Below, piece by piece: positions 33,233 to 46,125 of a DNA stretch of 64,000 bases. Location: assembly GCA_001599295.1 (NCBI GenBank), contig BCGN01000001.1, positions 372,001 through 436,000 on the forward strand, given 5' to 3'. Origin of the DNA: Sporopachydermia quercuum (Eukaryota; Ascomycota; Sporopachydermiomycetes; Sporopachydermiales; Sporopachydermiaceae). The translations under genes were made by a program, and so were the position numbers. Below the pieces are notes generated by a model. It was not told the DNA's origin. It saw only the letters and a program-made list of their open reading frames with translations, and searched no databases. Within the stretch, counting starts at the first letter, position 1. The number at the start of each line of letters is the position of its first letter.

Positions 33233-34506
33233 TTTCAGGAGTTTGATTTAAGGAAATGATGAAAAAGTAATAGCATTGAGAAATTCGAGAATGCCGCAAT
33301 GGTTAAAGAAAAGGGAAGGTTTCTGGTGAAAGAACACCCAGAATTGACTGCTTGCTGATCTCATTTGAGTTTGCATAAGGATAAGAAATAGTGCGAAAAT
33401 TTGCTAGAGTCGCCGTAATGGGTTGTATTACCATAATGTAGTTGACCTGTTGAAAACATGGAATATTTAGCTTGAAAGCCTAAGTGTTTTCTTTCTCCNG
33501 CGATTAAGAATCGATATGTAGGTTTCTTTTTTTTTATATTTTGCTTGGATTTATTGGCTCATTGTTCGCAGTTGATTCATGTTGTATTAGTTGATCGGTT
33601 TCTAATGACTTATCATATACCAAGATAGTTAGAGTTCCCTCTGTATAGTTGTATTATGTTATATTAGCTCTGGGCAATTAGTGATAAGGACATCTTTCCT
33701 GAACATTAAACAATCCTTATAATTCATACTTCGATTTATGGATTATACATTTGACCATCTGTATGAAAATATGCGATATGAAAATACATGACAGCTGATA
33801 TAGTAAATTAGAGAACTACTACTGTAATAATTACAATAATTTATGTTAGCTTAAGAATTCGGGAAAAAAATTGGATTTAATAAAGTTACATCGAATTTTA
33901 CATAATTACAATACACAAAATGAATTAAGTTCATTAATTGCATTGGTTGCAATAGCTGAATCAATCATATCAAGAAAGGGTATGATCGGAGTTAGTTATC
34001 GTATCGACAAGTAAACAAAAAAATTCTGGCAATCCCTTTAACATCTATACTGTGAGCTACTTCAATATAGATCCAATAAAGAAAATAAAAATACGAATAA
34101 GTGCACAGAGCAATTGGTTCAAATAATCAATTAATGAAGTAATGAGGTAAGAAGAGTGTCTCAATGGATAAATCTTGTATTCGGGCAAGCCAGCAAGATA
34201 ACTACACATAGTTACCTATTGCTAGCATTGTTGGCACTGGCTATTTCTGTCATCAGATACATTATCCTGAAAAATACATGCAATTGTGTATCCGTAAAAC
34301 AAATACATACACCTTCAATCCATTAGCAGATCCAATTCTGTTCTTATATTTTACTATTTAGACTACAAGTTAATATACTATCATCATCAACATATTAACT
34401 ACTTCAACAACAACAAGATCATCATCACCTTCTTCTTCTTCTTCAACTAGTTTGAACCATTCTAAGAAATTCTAACTTCATCCCATAAAACGCTACATTA
34501 CATAAT
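33233..34506. other. Convergent region HEL1 / ARP4
   Basis: 1.27 kb between converging genes, unusually long for 3' flanks. A CTT/TTC repeat lies near 34430-34446. No coding or RNA gene could be supported. Confidence 0.45.
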
Positions 34507-36615
34507 CTAACAAAATCTCATATCAATCAACTTCCCAGCTCCTACTTCTTGATACTCTTTCTTAGAAACCCATAACTGATGAAATGTTCCTAAACTTGCT
34601 AGTATACTTCCGCCGATCCAAGCACTATATTTCCTTTCAATAGTATTTCCTGGGGCATATATGCGCACTTTCAAGCCTGGTAAAGCAGAAGTCAGATCAT
34701 TATTCAGTCGATCGACTAAATGAGGAATCAATGAAGTACCACCGGTAACAACTATGTTATTGGCTAATTGAGCTCTTATATCAACGTCTACACTAGCAAG
34801 TGTTGATATAACTTGAGTGGACAAGCCTAAAGGACCTTCAGGAGTAGGAGGGAATACAACTTGATGAATAGGTAATGTTTGAGGTTGAGGAGTAGCAGCA
34901 GCGGTTGTAGTTGTCGATGTTTGATCATTATTCGCACTGGTGGTTGAAGAAACTTCACTCTTTTTATCACCATCAGTAGTACCGGAATCATTATTAGCAT
35001 CAGTTGTTTTAGTATTGCTGTTGTTATTACCATCTGCTGCTGGCTCGCTGGTTACAACAGGAGTTGGAGGTTCTGGCGGTTCTAATGAATTATCAGGTCT
35101 GAACAAGTACTCAGCTATTGTATATCTTTCGCCAGCAAATTCTTGATTATAACCTGTAGGAAACTCAAAGGCTCTTCCAACTGGTGAAACAACATTACCA
35201 TCTTTGATAGGCTTATCAGACACTTGTAGAACTTCTTCTTTGAACTGATCAATAATAAGATTCACGTGATAATCGTGGAAAGACGGAGTAAAACCCAAGG
35301 CTGCAAAGTCTTTATTGTCGATTACAGCATCAGAAATCCAAGGAAATCGCTTTTTTATGGAGAAAATAGGGACAGCCTTAGACGAAACAGGAGATTTGGA
35401 GGAAATAAGGTACCTTGGAGTTAGGTTTATATTAAGAGAATTGAACATTGATTTGATATGATCGTCGATATATTTTCCTGCAAATTCATTATGCACAGTA
35501 TCTGAAGATTGTTAGTACGAAGGTAACAGAATGATAATTGAGAAAACTAATGAAATAATAACAAACAAGCAACTGCAGTGATCAATAGCTAGAGTTTCTC
35601 AACAAATGCCCAAAATGCGTACTTTTTAATAGAGGTAAACCATCAATCACAGGTGTAATACAAGTGGTTCCGTATCCTAAATCTACCACTAAAGCACTTG
35701 ACTTCCCAGCAGCAAAAGACGTGCATGCAGCTCCATTGGCGATAAAGAACGCAGGTACTTCAAATGTTTCAAACATTGTTTCCATAGCTTTCTCTTTATT
35801 ACTTCGGGAGTTCCATGGAACATCTGTCATTAAAACAGGTTGCTCTTTTAAGTCTGCCATGAGAATAGAAAATGCTTGATCCCATATTTCAACAGTTGAA
35901 TCCCAGTCAGTTACTAAGTATTATGTTAGTTAGAAAACACCAAAACAGTTGAATGGTAAATCTCTACCTAATTTATTTCTCTTGTTACTAATTAGAGCAT
36001 CATCTCAATCAATTGTACTTACTGCATCCATCAGTCAATGTATTAACCAATTCAACGTCCTTTCTAGGTAATGCAAAGCTCTCCTCTCCAATATACAGCT
36101 CTTTTCTTCTGATTGCTCTTGGTTTATATAATCCGCTTGAGCTATATTGTACTTCTTCTGATACTACATCTTTATATCCTTTGGTATCTGTTTCTGATTG
36201 ATCTGCATCTTTCATTTCGACATCGCCATCTGAGCTTCTACTTTCCTTTTTGCTATCATCATTCACAGATGCTTGTTTGCTTATAAGTTCCAATGGTCCT
36301 AAGTCTTTTGCTTTACCAACAAAAGAAGAGATGATAACTTTAGGGGTATCTTCTCCAGCGTAACCAAAACGTGTTGTGTGATTACCTGGATCAATAACTA
36401 AGGCCGCAACTTCGTCTAAATTAACGAATATGTTAGAATATGCGAGTCGCAAATAGATATTATATAATCTAGTAATATGTGGTATTGTAGGGTAACAACT
36501 ATGAACTGTGGGCTATCAATGTTGATCATTACTGATACATCTATCCTTTATGTACCAATTTATGAAGTTGTAACTTACCACCGCCATAAACAGCGCTATT
36601 GTTTGAGCTGCTCAT
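34507..36615 (-). CDS. ARP4: Actin-related protein Arp4, four exons
   Basis: Exons 36615-36579, 36415-36023, 35913-35623 and 35501-34507 join to 571 residues (S. cerevisiae Arp4 is 489). The spliced start [20 protein letters not shown] and [15 protein letters not shown] match Arp4, as do [14 protein letters not shown], the second phosphate loop [17 protein letters not shown], the block [20 protein letters not shown] and the C-terminal [20 protein letters not shown]. Arp4 is a nuclear subunit of NuA4, INO80 and SWR1. Introns 1 to 3 (163, 109 and 121 nt) have donors GTAAGT, GTAAGT and GTACGC; TACTAAC precedes the third acceptor. Two Asn/Thr/Asp-rich insertions, at about residues 45-75 and 370-430, explain the extra length. 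It is divergent to MIC60. Confidence 0.94.
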
Positions 36616-38000
36616 TCTGAATAGAAACAGCTGGTTACTATTCTAGAAGAAACCTTGTATTTTAGTCTCGGCTGATATTCAGTAAAATGCTTTCGTGGTT
36701 GTTGTTGTAGTTATTCTACTATTCTGCTTCACCATGCTATTTGTCACGTCTAAGACCTGGTTTAGACTGTACTTGGTGTTACCTTAGAGTCATGGGCTAA
36801 GGAAAATGGCTCAAAAGAACAGACAAACTTTACAAAGGCAAAAGCTGTTCTTCTGTTACTTGCTATTGGAGATGGATAGATCTAACTATACAATTGATTT
36901 TGAGTAGTATCATTGGAATGCCGATGGTTTTTTTTCATGCTCATGCTCATGATGATAGTTCAAGCAATTTGCAATGGTTGATTGTCACTGTAATGATTTT
37001 CATTTCAGGTCTCGCGATATATCGTAGTGAGACGTGATGGTGGAGGTGAAAAATTGGAAACTGTGATGGGATTGTATTTGACTTAAGTGAGTTGAAATAT
37101 TTCTTCTTTGAGAAGTCTAAAAAACTATTTTGTACTTTAGGTTAAATTATTTGAATCATACTTTAAATATAATATAACAATAAGTAGAAGTAACGATACT
37201 TTTGTGAGTCATGTGGTTCATTGACAGTAGTTAACTGTGACGATGGATACGCTGTCTCATCTCCGCTATTGTTTTATCTTGCATATACCCCCGAAAAAAG
37301 CTAAGTATTGATTCGATTCCCTAGGAATTTCGAAATTATTTTTTACCAAATCTCGTCCAGAGACGACCTAAACAGAATATTTCTTTGCCAAGATATCTCA
37401 TGATAACACCATTTCAAAGCAGTTTATTTGTCTTCAAACATCATCTCCAACCTATCTCCCCGCTGTTCTGTAATATTCACTACAAATATCCTAGAGCACA
37501 GCACATCTCATCCCTAACTTCTCTCATCCCACTTCATCTCCGGGTAATAAATGTTGTAAAATCTTACTCCTTCCCCTCTTAGAGTCCTTTTTCTCCTAGA
37601 TTACATAATCGTTCAACTCACCAATTAAACGGACGAGACGACGGCATGTGACAAGACAATTGTGTGACTTACTTCGTCGAGCAATCAATGAATAGCAGGT
37701 TAATGAAAGGATGAATTATAGAAGAATAGTTGATCAATAGATTAGATTATTAAAAGCAGGACTTTTTTTTCTCTGTGTCGTCATATTTTTTTGATTTTGG
37801 GAATTTTGATTGTATCTTCATTGAGTTGATTAATTGAAAGGTAAGTGAAATTAATTGGTGATTGATGATTTGTGTTTGCTTTGCTGGATAGTAGATGCTA
37901 GACATGATGGATATCTAGCAATTCAAACCTTTTTCACGTGAAGTCTTACACTATATTATATAAAACTCATTTTGGTCAACACTAACATTTCTCCAGCACA
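36616..38000. promoter_or_regulatory. Divergent intergenic region ARP4 / MIC60
   Basis: 1.4 kb. A 10-nt perfect palindrome CGATATATCG near 37015-37026 is flanked by GTCTC and GAGAC. A Reb1-like CGGGTAA lies at 37541-37547. A pyrimidine-rich patch covers 37430-37600. No gene supported. Confidence 0.5.
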
Positions 38001-39819
38001 ATGTTGAGACAAACAACCAAGCTTCAAAAGGCTGTTCTCTCCAAACAGCTGACCTCCCGTCAACTGCACTCTTCTGTATGTTGATTTCTTAATTCCGCAG
38101 TTTAACTGCATCTTGGTATTTGATGTCATCTTCTCTTCATCTTCCGACCATCTACTAACACTACTATAGGCTCTTAGATTAGCAGAAAGTGCTAAACCAG
38201 TTGTAGATGCAGCCAAAACCACTGTCAACAGTAGTAAATCTATTCCAAAGAAGAAGAGATCTTTTTTCTCAAGATTATTCTCCACCACTTTGATNGCAAG
38301 TATCATTGGTTACTCTGGTGGTGTGGCCATCTCATTATACAATGACGATTTCGGTGAATTGTTTGTTGAAAACGTTCCTTTTGCTGATCCATTGCTAAGA
38401 CTTGCCGAAGAGTTGCGCTTTAAAGCCAAGTTCCAAGATTTCAACTTTGATAGTATCAAGCCTTTGACTGAAGAAGAATTGAAGAATAAGTTACCAAAAG
38501 GTGACAAATGGAAAGACCTTGATGCAGTGCTAGATACACCAGGAGCCATTGATATCACTGAAAAGAAAGGGCCACATTTGTCATCAACTGCTCAATCATT
38601 GAAAGTTACTAGCGGCAAAGAGAGCGATGTGAAGAGTCAACCTGGTTCCAGTATCAAATCTGGTGGTAAATCAGCACCAGGAACCTCTAAACAAAAAACC
38701 AGCACATCTATTCCTTCAGTGCCAGTTATCAACATCAAAGACACTGATCCTGCAATTCTTGGCTCTCTACAAACGTTAAACAAGCTTATTGAATCCATCA
38801 ATTCTTCTAAGGTTACAGAAGAAACAGTTTCAAAGGTTTCTAATGAATTTGTTACGTTATCAAATACTTTGAAAACTCTTCGTAAGAAGTATGAGGACGA
38901 AACATCAAAGAAACTAGCAGAACAGCGAGCGAAGTTTGATTTGGCTACTCAGGAAAGAACAGCTGAAATCAAAGAAGCTTTGGATCTTCAAACTGCCAAA
39001 TGGCAGGAAGAATTTACTGCTGAAAAAGATAGATTGTTGAAAGCTTTCAACGAACAATTACTTGTTGAAATCGAAGCCACCAAGAAAGCAGTTCTTGCTG
39101 AAGCAAACAATCACGTTTCTCTTGCTCGTTTACAAGATAAGAAACAATTTGCTGAAGAAATTGAAGACCTGGTTTCTAAGGAAAGAAATGGTAAACTTTC
39201 AGGATTAAGAGAGTTGAATGAGCAATTGACTGAAGTTCAATCATTAGCATTAAAAGTCGATGATATTGTTGATGTTGCTAAGAAATCAGTTGGATTCCAA
39301 TTGGCTATTTCTAACTTGCATTCTGCCTTAAACGCTGGTTATCCTGTTTCTTTGAAGCCTTATGTCGATACTGTTTACGCTGCTATTGGTGAGAAAAGTA
39401 ACGATGAATTGATTGACGTTGTATTGAAATCATTACCACAAGATGCTTTGCAACAAGGAGTCTTATCTCCTGCTCAATTAGCTGCTAGATTTAGACTCAT
39501 CACTCCTACTCTCCGCTCATCATCATTATTACCCCCTGATGCCGGTATTCTTGGTCATTTCGGATCTTTGTTGTTCTCTAAGCTTATGTTTGCTAAGAAC
39601 GGTAATCCTAAGGGAAATGATTTTGAGAGTATTGTAGCAAGAACTACTACAGCACTGGAAGAAGGTCGTATTGCTGACGCTGTTGAGCAAGTGAATAGTC
39701 TAAAGGGAGAAACCAAGTTGTTAGCTCGTGATTGGTTAGTAGAGGGTCGTAAGCGTCTTGAGGTTGAGTTTTTGGTCGATGTATTAGAAGCTGATGCAAA
39801 GTTGTATGGTGTTAAATAA
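38001..39819 (+). CDS. MIC60: MICOS subunit Mic60 (mitofilin/Fcj1), two exons
   Basis: Exon 1 38001-38075 (MLRQTTKLQKAVLSKQLTSR, a presequence) joins exon 2 38170-39819 across a 94-nt intron (donor GTATGT, branch TACTAAC, acceptor ACTATAG). The product has 574 residues. After the presequence come one inner-membrane span at about residues 64-82 (IIGYSGGVAISLYND), a Ser/Lys-rich spacer, a long coiled coil (about residues 230-400) and the C-terminal mitofilin signature with DALQQGVLSPAQLAARFRLI. Mic60 is the core of the MICOS complex at crista junctions. Length and order match the fungal family. One N (about 38295) falls near the membrane span. Confidence 0.94.
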
Positions 39820-40982
39820 GGATGAGAGCTTGGAATGTATGATGTTTATATATACATATGCTTTAGTTATACGTGTATAGGCTGTGGTTGTTGCATTGAT
39901 GAGAAATACATGGTAAATCGTTGAATTGACTGTTAAGCCGTAGATGTATGTATATTGGATATGAAAAGAGTAAGAAGTAGAACAAAGTACATGAAAGGTT
40001 TGATCTATAACCAATCAGCAAAGTAAATGTTTATTGTTCTAAAGTCCACGAGAATAGGTAAAGTTTAACTCATGATCTTCTATGGATAGGAAAAGCTTGA
40101 GATGGATGAATAGATTACACTAACATTTTGAATGATTTGCGGATATCAATGACCCCATTGTATTTTAGAGAAAGCAAGTTCAGAACCCAGGTATTACTAT
40201 TTGACTTAGTTATGGCAACTACGTTCTCATTCTGGTCTGCTGATGATAATGAGAATAAATATACAAGCGATTATGAATTAGAAAGCATTTGTTTCTGTTG
40301 ATTATTTGTCCTCATTTGACCTAAAGTAAATAAAGATGGATTAACATAAGAGCAAACACAATTAAACAGACAGAGCTGCACTCTATGTAGCGATTGGTTA
40401 GTTGGCTAGTAGTTCATCATCAAATGAAAAATATAGGTCATATAGTTGATCAAGCTCCCCTTAGTCTGTCACTGCTTTCCTAACAAGATGATACGATATC
40501 AGCTTAAATATACAAACAGAAGAATTATCTAATTAGAAAAGCAGAATTAGCCAGACAGTATATAAATCGTTTTCATTAAGCAATTTGATCGGTTTAGCAA
40601 TTATATCTTCATGTATCCTCATGAAATAAAACCTGTTTGGCTTATTCATTTAAACAATTCTTTATCATGTTTATTTCCTTTTTCATCATGGTTTCACAAT
40701 ATTTTCTTTGAAACATACAAGCTATTTCTTTTCCATTATTTTTTGTCATTTAAAAACTAACATTAATTATCGTTGGTTCGGAACATTAATTGAGGTCTAA
40801 TAAATGCTGTGACGTCAAATAAGTTCAAATGTTTTTGTTCTATTTATGGTCTATTTACCTTCTTTTTCATTTATTCTCTTATCAACGACTGATTGATAGT
40901 TGTTTAACTGTTCAATCATAACGAACAAATGAAGAAACAAGGAAGTGAATATACCAAAATCAATATATAATGTATTAGAAAA
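39820..40982. other. Tandem intergenic region MIC60 - RIC8
   Basis: 1.16 kb, AT-rich. It holds the MIC60 3' end and the RIC8 promoter. No gene or marked structure seen. Confidence 0.5.
39843..39865 (+). terminator. Likely 3'-end processing element of MIC60
   Basis: TTTATATATACATATGC about 25 nt after the stop resembles a yeast UA-rich efficiency element. Confidence 0.35.
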
Positions 40983-43754
40983 ATGTCTGATTATCGGATC
41001 ACCTTATCGAATTTATCATCGGACGAGTATTTCTCATCTTCTAGTGGTATGTGGAAGGACGGGATTGGGGAAATTGTCGGCAATCAGATATCATGAACAA
41101 TAAACAAGAAATGTATTGCTTGATTCCATTACAAGTATTAACTACATTCATGAATAAACAATAGTTGATGATTTGATTCAACAGTTTAAAACTTTGAAAG
41201 TGTTTGGAAGATCACCAGATGTTTGCAAAGGTTATAATGAAGATGTAAGTAGCTGTTAGAATGATAGGATGAACATGGTTTTTTGTCATACAAAGACATA
41301 CTTCATTAAATCCTTCGCTTACATCAGTGAATTACTAACAACCACGATTCAGAAATTAACATCATTATTAACCACAACATACAATGGTATAACCAGATTT
41401 AATAGACAACAGCAAGATGAGATCAAATGTGAGTTGTATTCAATAATAGCAAATGGATTGCTATTGAATAATTCATTATTAAATAAGAACAATAGTAGCA
41501 GCCAGAAAATACCGTGGAAAGAGTTATTACTTATAGCTGGTGAAGAATTCACTCGGTCTTCTGAAGATGATTTGTTTGAATTTCCTCTTACTAGAGTGTT
41601 GTTTTTGTTAAGTTATGTGAAGAGAGAGAAAGAAAGTGATATAAAGGACACTAGGACAACTGACAATCCAAGGAGTAAAAATAGAGTTGAAAGCAAGGAT
41701 TATGGTAAGCAGAGTTATTATGAAAGTGATTCTGTTGATAGGACGTCTGTTGTTGAAGTAAGTGCAGAAGACCAGCTGGAAAGTCGTGACAGTAATGGTA
41801 ATCTTGCTATTAATGGTAGTCCATTCTCTTCTTTAATATCAGACACAGCTGCCGTTCTAAAAAACAAAATTATAAAGTTCAATGACCAGGAGGCGCAGAA
41901 AAACGTTCTTATCGAATATTTGAAACTCGTTGCGAATATGGCTCATGTTTATCCTGCTAGTAGTGAAATATTACAACTGTAAGTATTGAAAGGTATTGTC
42001 TGAGAAATTTGTAAGATGTGGATGTGAATGTGAATGTGAATGTGAATGTGATTGGAATGTAATATGCTTTAATGTAAAAGATAATGATGATTGGTGCTGG
42101 TAGAGTCTTACCATATTTGAGTAAGCTGATGATCTTCTTGAGCATTTGAGTCATCACCTTTTAATGAGCAGGCTTTTTTACATAATTGGTTTATACTAAA
42201 AAAGACGTTTGGGAAGTAGCACTCTCAAATGCAGATGTCAGAAATCAAATCAGAGCAATTGATGTTGTATTTTTCATTTGCAACACTGGAGTTACTGGAA
42301 TTATTGAAAGTATCAGGAGATTCTTTGGCTGGTTCTAACTAAAGACTGGATTATGATTTTGTGGGAGGATGATACCCCCAAAGGATTGTTTAATATTGAT
42401 CATTAGAAAACTTTTCAGAGAAAAGCCTAATGACTATCTAAATTCATTCTTAGTAGTTTTTAGGCTGTCCATGCATTATACTAGCCTCTGATGAATCAGG
42501 CAAGATATTCAAACGTTGATCGTCTTGCTTTTTTAAAAGACGGCTAGACGTGTTCTGAAACCGACTATTGATTGGAAGTCAGAATTACTGAAGAGTGCGC
42601 TGATGCTGATCAAACCCCATCTCATTATAGTAGCATATTATCAATAAAACGTTCTATTGGTAATGAATCGCCAAGTTTACTGATTGGATTCTATTCACTT
42701 ATCTCATGACATGTTGTAGTGTCACCAGTTGCCATTCACATGATATATCATATGCTCTAGTCCTATTAATTCTATTAATCAACCACCACATATTCTAACA
42801 TTCTAACATTTTGATAGCATTATACCAAGGATTATTCAACTATTTGAATCAACAAGCGATCAAAGTGTTAAGCAGTATATACTGAATGCGTTGATCATTC
42901 TACCATTAAGGACTGATCTTTTCTTCTACGATAACAAACAATCATCAGCCACAGAATCCAACATTGAGTATCTTCTATTGTTTATATCCGATCTATTAGA
43001 TGAACTAAATGTCTCTTTGAAGGAGACAGATTCTGCTGTTGTATCTAGGCCTAATTCTAGTGCTAGTGCTATACCTGGCTCCATAATTGAATCACTTGAT
43101 ATAAGAAGCTACTCTATCAAACAATATGATATTTCAATCCTGGCTTTCATACAAAACATTTTAAGATTTGTTAATAAAATCATCAGTTCTGAAGACATAA
43201 ATATCAAAGAAAACAGTCTACTGACTTTGAACACTNAGCCTATTCTGGAGCTAATCAAAACCAAATTCATTCCTAGTGATGATGATAGAAAAGAAGAATT
43301 GGGTATAGGTAATTCATTCCCTAACAGAGTACTGAGAATAGTAAGAATGAATGAGTTAGATGCAAGAGAACTGATTATGAATATATATTATATGCTCTGT
43401 GATAAGAATGGAGATAGGTTAGTTGATATGGTTGGATTTGGATTGAGTTCTTGGTTCATAATCAAGAATAATATTCACTTGGATAGTAAAGAAGGTTTAG
43501 TATATGGTGATCGACAGTCGGATAGTTCGAAAGATCCAAAAGGCTCTATAAACAAAATAACAGGTAAATTAGAAGCATCATCAACAACAGCAGAAAGAAA
43601 TGATGTGTCAAAGGCTTTTGAAGATATGACAGAAGAAGAAAAACAACTCGAAGCAGAACGACTGTTTGTTCTGTTTGAAAGGATTAGACACAATGGTGTG
43701 CTTAAGATAGAAAATCCTTTTGAAGTAGCTAAGAGGCAAGGGAAATTCGATTAA
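40983..43754 (+). CDS. RIC8: Synembryn/Ric8-type G-alpha chaperone and exchange factor, four exons
   Basis: Exons 40983-41046, 41165-41244, 41353-41978 and 42818-43754 join to 568 residues. The armadillo-like body includes LTRVLFLLSYVKRE and PRIIQLFESTSDQSVKQYIL. The end is diagnostic for Ric8: SINKITGKLE, then DMTEEEKQLEAERLFVLFER and NPFEVAKRQGKFD. Animal Ric8 has SINPVTGRVE and MTEEQKEHEA at the same place. Ric8 folds G-alpha subunits and acts as a non-receptor exchange factor. S. cerevisiae has no Ric8. Introns have donors GTATGT, GTAAGT and GTAAGT; intron 2 has TACTAAC, and intron 3 is long (839 nt) with two tandem ATTCTAAC branch-like motifs before its acceptor. Exon phases join exactly. 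One N near 43236. Confidence 0.88.
42021..42052. repeat. GTGAAT hexanucleotide repeat in RIC8 intron 3
   Basis: Four to five tandem copies of GTGAAT/GTGGAT units lie just inside the 5' part of the 839-nt intron. Confidence 0.6.
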
Positions 43755-44839
43755 TGGTGAAAAGTCGATAGATTGATCTGTAAGGGAAATGGGTTGATTA
43801 ATTGCATTAGTATTAGTACAAGTATGATTTATTAGTAGTACCACTAATGAGTGTCATTTCATTGTTCATAGAGCAAACAATATTAACGCTAGTGCGACTA
43901 TTTTAGCGGATAATTATATTCGATCCGGATTTACTTCATAACAAGACTTGGAGTCAACAAATAAGTATCAGTACATTTTTGCTTGCTTGCTGAGCGATTG
44001 ATTTGATGGTATTCAATGGTACGTATAATTAGTTTTAATAACTGAGTCAATTAGTATTATCAAGCGGTTGTGGCTAGCAGTGTTGATTGTTATAGTTCTT
44101 TTATATTATTCATACTCCTTACATTATATACCGCAATTGAATAGACCATAGCGAATAAAAGTTCTTATAATGCAATTAAGTGTTTATCATCGAAAATGTT
44201 TTATTTTTTGTAGTTGATTCCGCGGTGTTTGAATAAATGAATAATGGAATAAAAGCGATGACTGTTTCCTACAGATGCTGCATTATTCATCAAGCTGTTA
44301 GTTCACCTTGCAAGGCTCATCTATTTCTACACTTCATATTCATGTATCTAAGTATTATACAGAGATTTTACTTGATAGGTTATTATGTGGTATCAAAATT
44401 GTTAGTTTTTATAGTGTCATTTCTAATGGAAAGATGTTGATTGTTATTGAACTTGTAGTGCCATGAATTCTGTGATTATGCCGAATTTTAATTGAAGACT
44501 TGTTGGTGTAGTTATGTTGTTGAAATGCAATAAGGTAGTAGTGACACACCCTATAATAAGCAATTCATCATTTAACGTATTAAACTAACCAGAGACTAAC
44601 CATTTACATATATATATATTAGGGTGAAATACTTTCAAATCATAGAGTTCATACAAATTACAAAGTTGTTAGATTAAAAACTATAGTATTCTATAACATA
44701 CCATTAGTACACTGTCAGCATAGTGGATATTCTAATAGAATGTGTCGCATGACAAATTCCAGTATTCTAACCATTACACATTTCCTATTATAAACATCGA
44801 ATTCAAAATCATCTACTTGCAACTCTACTACCCAGTCGA
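43755..44839. other. Convergent region RIC8 / VPS21
   Basis: 1.1 kb between converging genes. A 67-codon open frame with ATG (44237-44440, +) has hydrophobic stretches but no recognisable family. No other signal. Confidence 0.45.
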
Positions 44840-45475
44840 CTAACAGCTACATGAAGAAGTATTGTTCGTATTTCCCTTTGATAGATCAACCCCGTTAAAT
44901 GCAGCTCTTTGCCTTCCACTCTGAGATCCAACTTGTTCTATTGGCAGCTTCCTAGCTATAGCTGTAAACATCTCCGATATATTCTTATTCGTCTTGGCAG
45001 ATGTTTCGAAGAACAATAAGTTAGCCTCTTTAGCATATGCTTCAGCCACACTGTGTTCAATCTGACGTTGAGATTCATCTTCTTCAACAATATCCAATTT
45101 ATTACCCGCTAAAGCAATAACTATGTTTTCGTTTGCTTGTCTTTGTAGATCTTTCACCCAGGCCTTTGCTCTTTCCAATGATGAGCTTTGAGTGATATCG
45201 TAAACAACTACTGCACAATTGGCATTTCTATAATACATTGGCGCTAATGATCTATATCTTTCTTGACCTGCAGTATCCCAGATTTCAAATTTCACAGTTG
45301 TGTTTTCATCTAGAGCTATTGTTTGTGTTAGAAAAGCAGCACCAATGGTGGATTCTCTAAATTCATCAAACTGATCTTTGACAAATCGTTGCACGATGGA
45401 ACTTTTTCCTACTGCTGACTCTCCTAGTAAGACCAATTTGAATTGGGCAAATTTAGCGTTACTGGTAGGTTCCAT
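44840..45475 (-). CDS. VPS21: Rab5-type small GTPase Vps21
   Basis: A 211-residue Rab. G1 is GESAVGKS (residues 18-25), followed by the effector loop [13 protein letters not shown]3 [20 protein letters not shown]4 NKLD and G5 ETSAKTNKN. The C-terminus SSCSC carries the CxC double geranylgeranylation motif. STIGAAF and SLAPMYYR are Rab5-subfamily signatures. Vps21 marks early endosomes and recruits the CORVET tether, whose subunit VPS16 is in this window. The start gives a short [18 protein letters not shown] lead typical of Rab5. Paralogues such as Ypt52 and Ypt53 cannot be excluded from sequence alone. Confidence 0.92.
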   Translation of the reverse strand: MEPTSNAKFAQFKLVLLGESAVGKSSIVQRFVKDQFDEFRESTIGAAFLTQTIALDENTTVKFEIWDTAGQERYRSLAPMYYRNANCAVVVYDITQSSSLERAKAWVKDLQRQANENIVIALAGNKLDIVEEDESQRQIEHSVAEAYAKEANLLFFETSAKTNKNISEMFTAIARKLPIEQVGSQSGRQRAAFNGVDLSKGNTNNTSSCSC

Positions 45476-46125
45476 TGCTGATATTGAAATGCGGTGAGTA
45501 CACTGTGTGTTATTCTAGTTTGAANGTCATAAAATACTATGAAACCAGATAGAATGTGAGAAACTTGATTGTTATATGTTTGTTCGTTGATAAGCTGTGC
45601 AGTAATGATAGGCTTGTCAACAGGAGGATAAGGACGAAATGAACTATTTATAGTAGAACTGCAGTAGATAGTTTCCAGAATGTCAAGAATCCTTCCGAAG
45701 TAAATGGAAAACCCCAAAATACCCTACAATATTATATTTTGATGAGTGTTATAAAATAAAAGCTAATAAGGTCTTTGCTTATTGTCTCTCTAAGTAGTTC
45801 AAAGGTAGTTTTATGTAACAATAGATTCTTACTTGAATGAGGTTGTGTCACTTTTTTGTTTATGTGGTAGGTAGGTAAAGTGATAAGGTTGATCTCTAGG
45901 AATTGAAAGAGAATAACTGATATAGCTCTAGAGGCTAGCTGAAAAGGGTCTATAGAGAAATTACTTGAATCTTTGGGAATTGAATTGTTGATGAATTGAT
46001 GAAGGAAGGACAGCAAAAAGGTCTAGGGTAATATAGTAATAGAGTCTAGGGGGGTACTTCTGGAGATATAAAAGCCTAAAACCTAGAGGTGATCGATGGC
46101 TTGGAGTTAAGAAATTTAAAAGTCT

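Noticed and set aside
42481-42565. C/D-box snoRNA in the RIC8 intron
   Set aside because: The C box starts with C instead of a purine and the sequences outside the C and D boxes do not pair.
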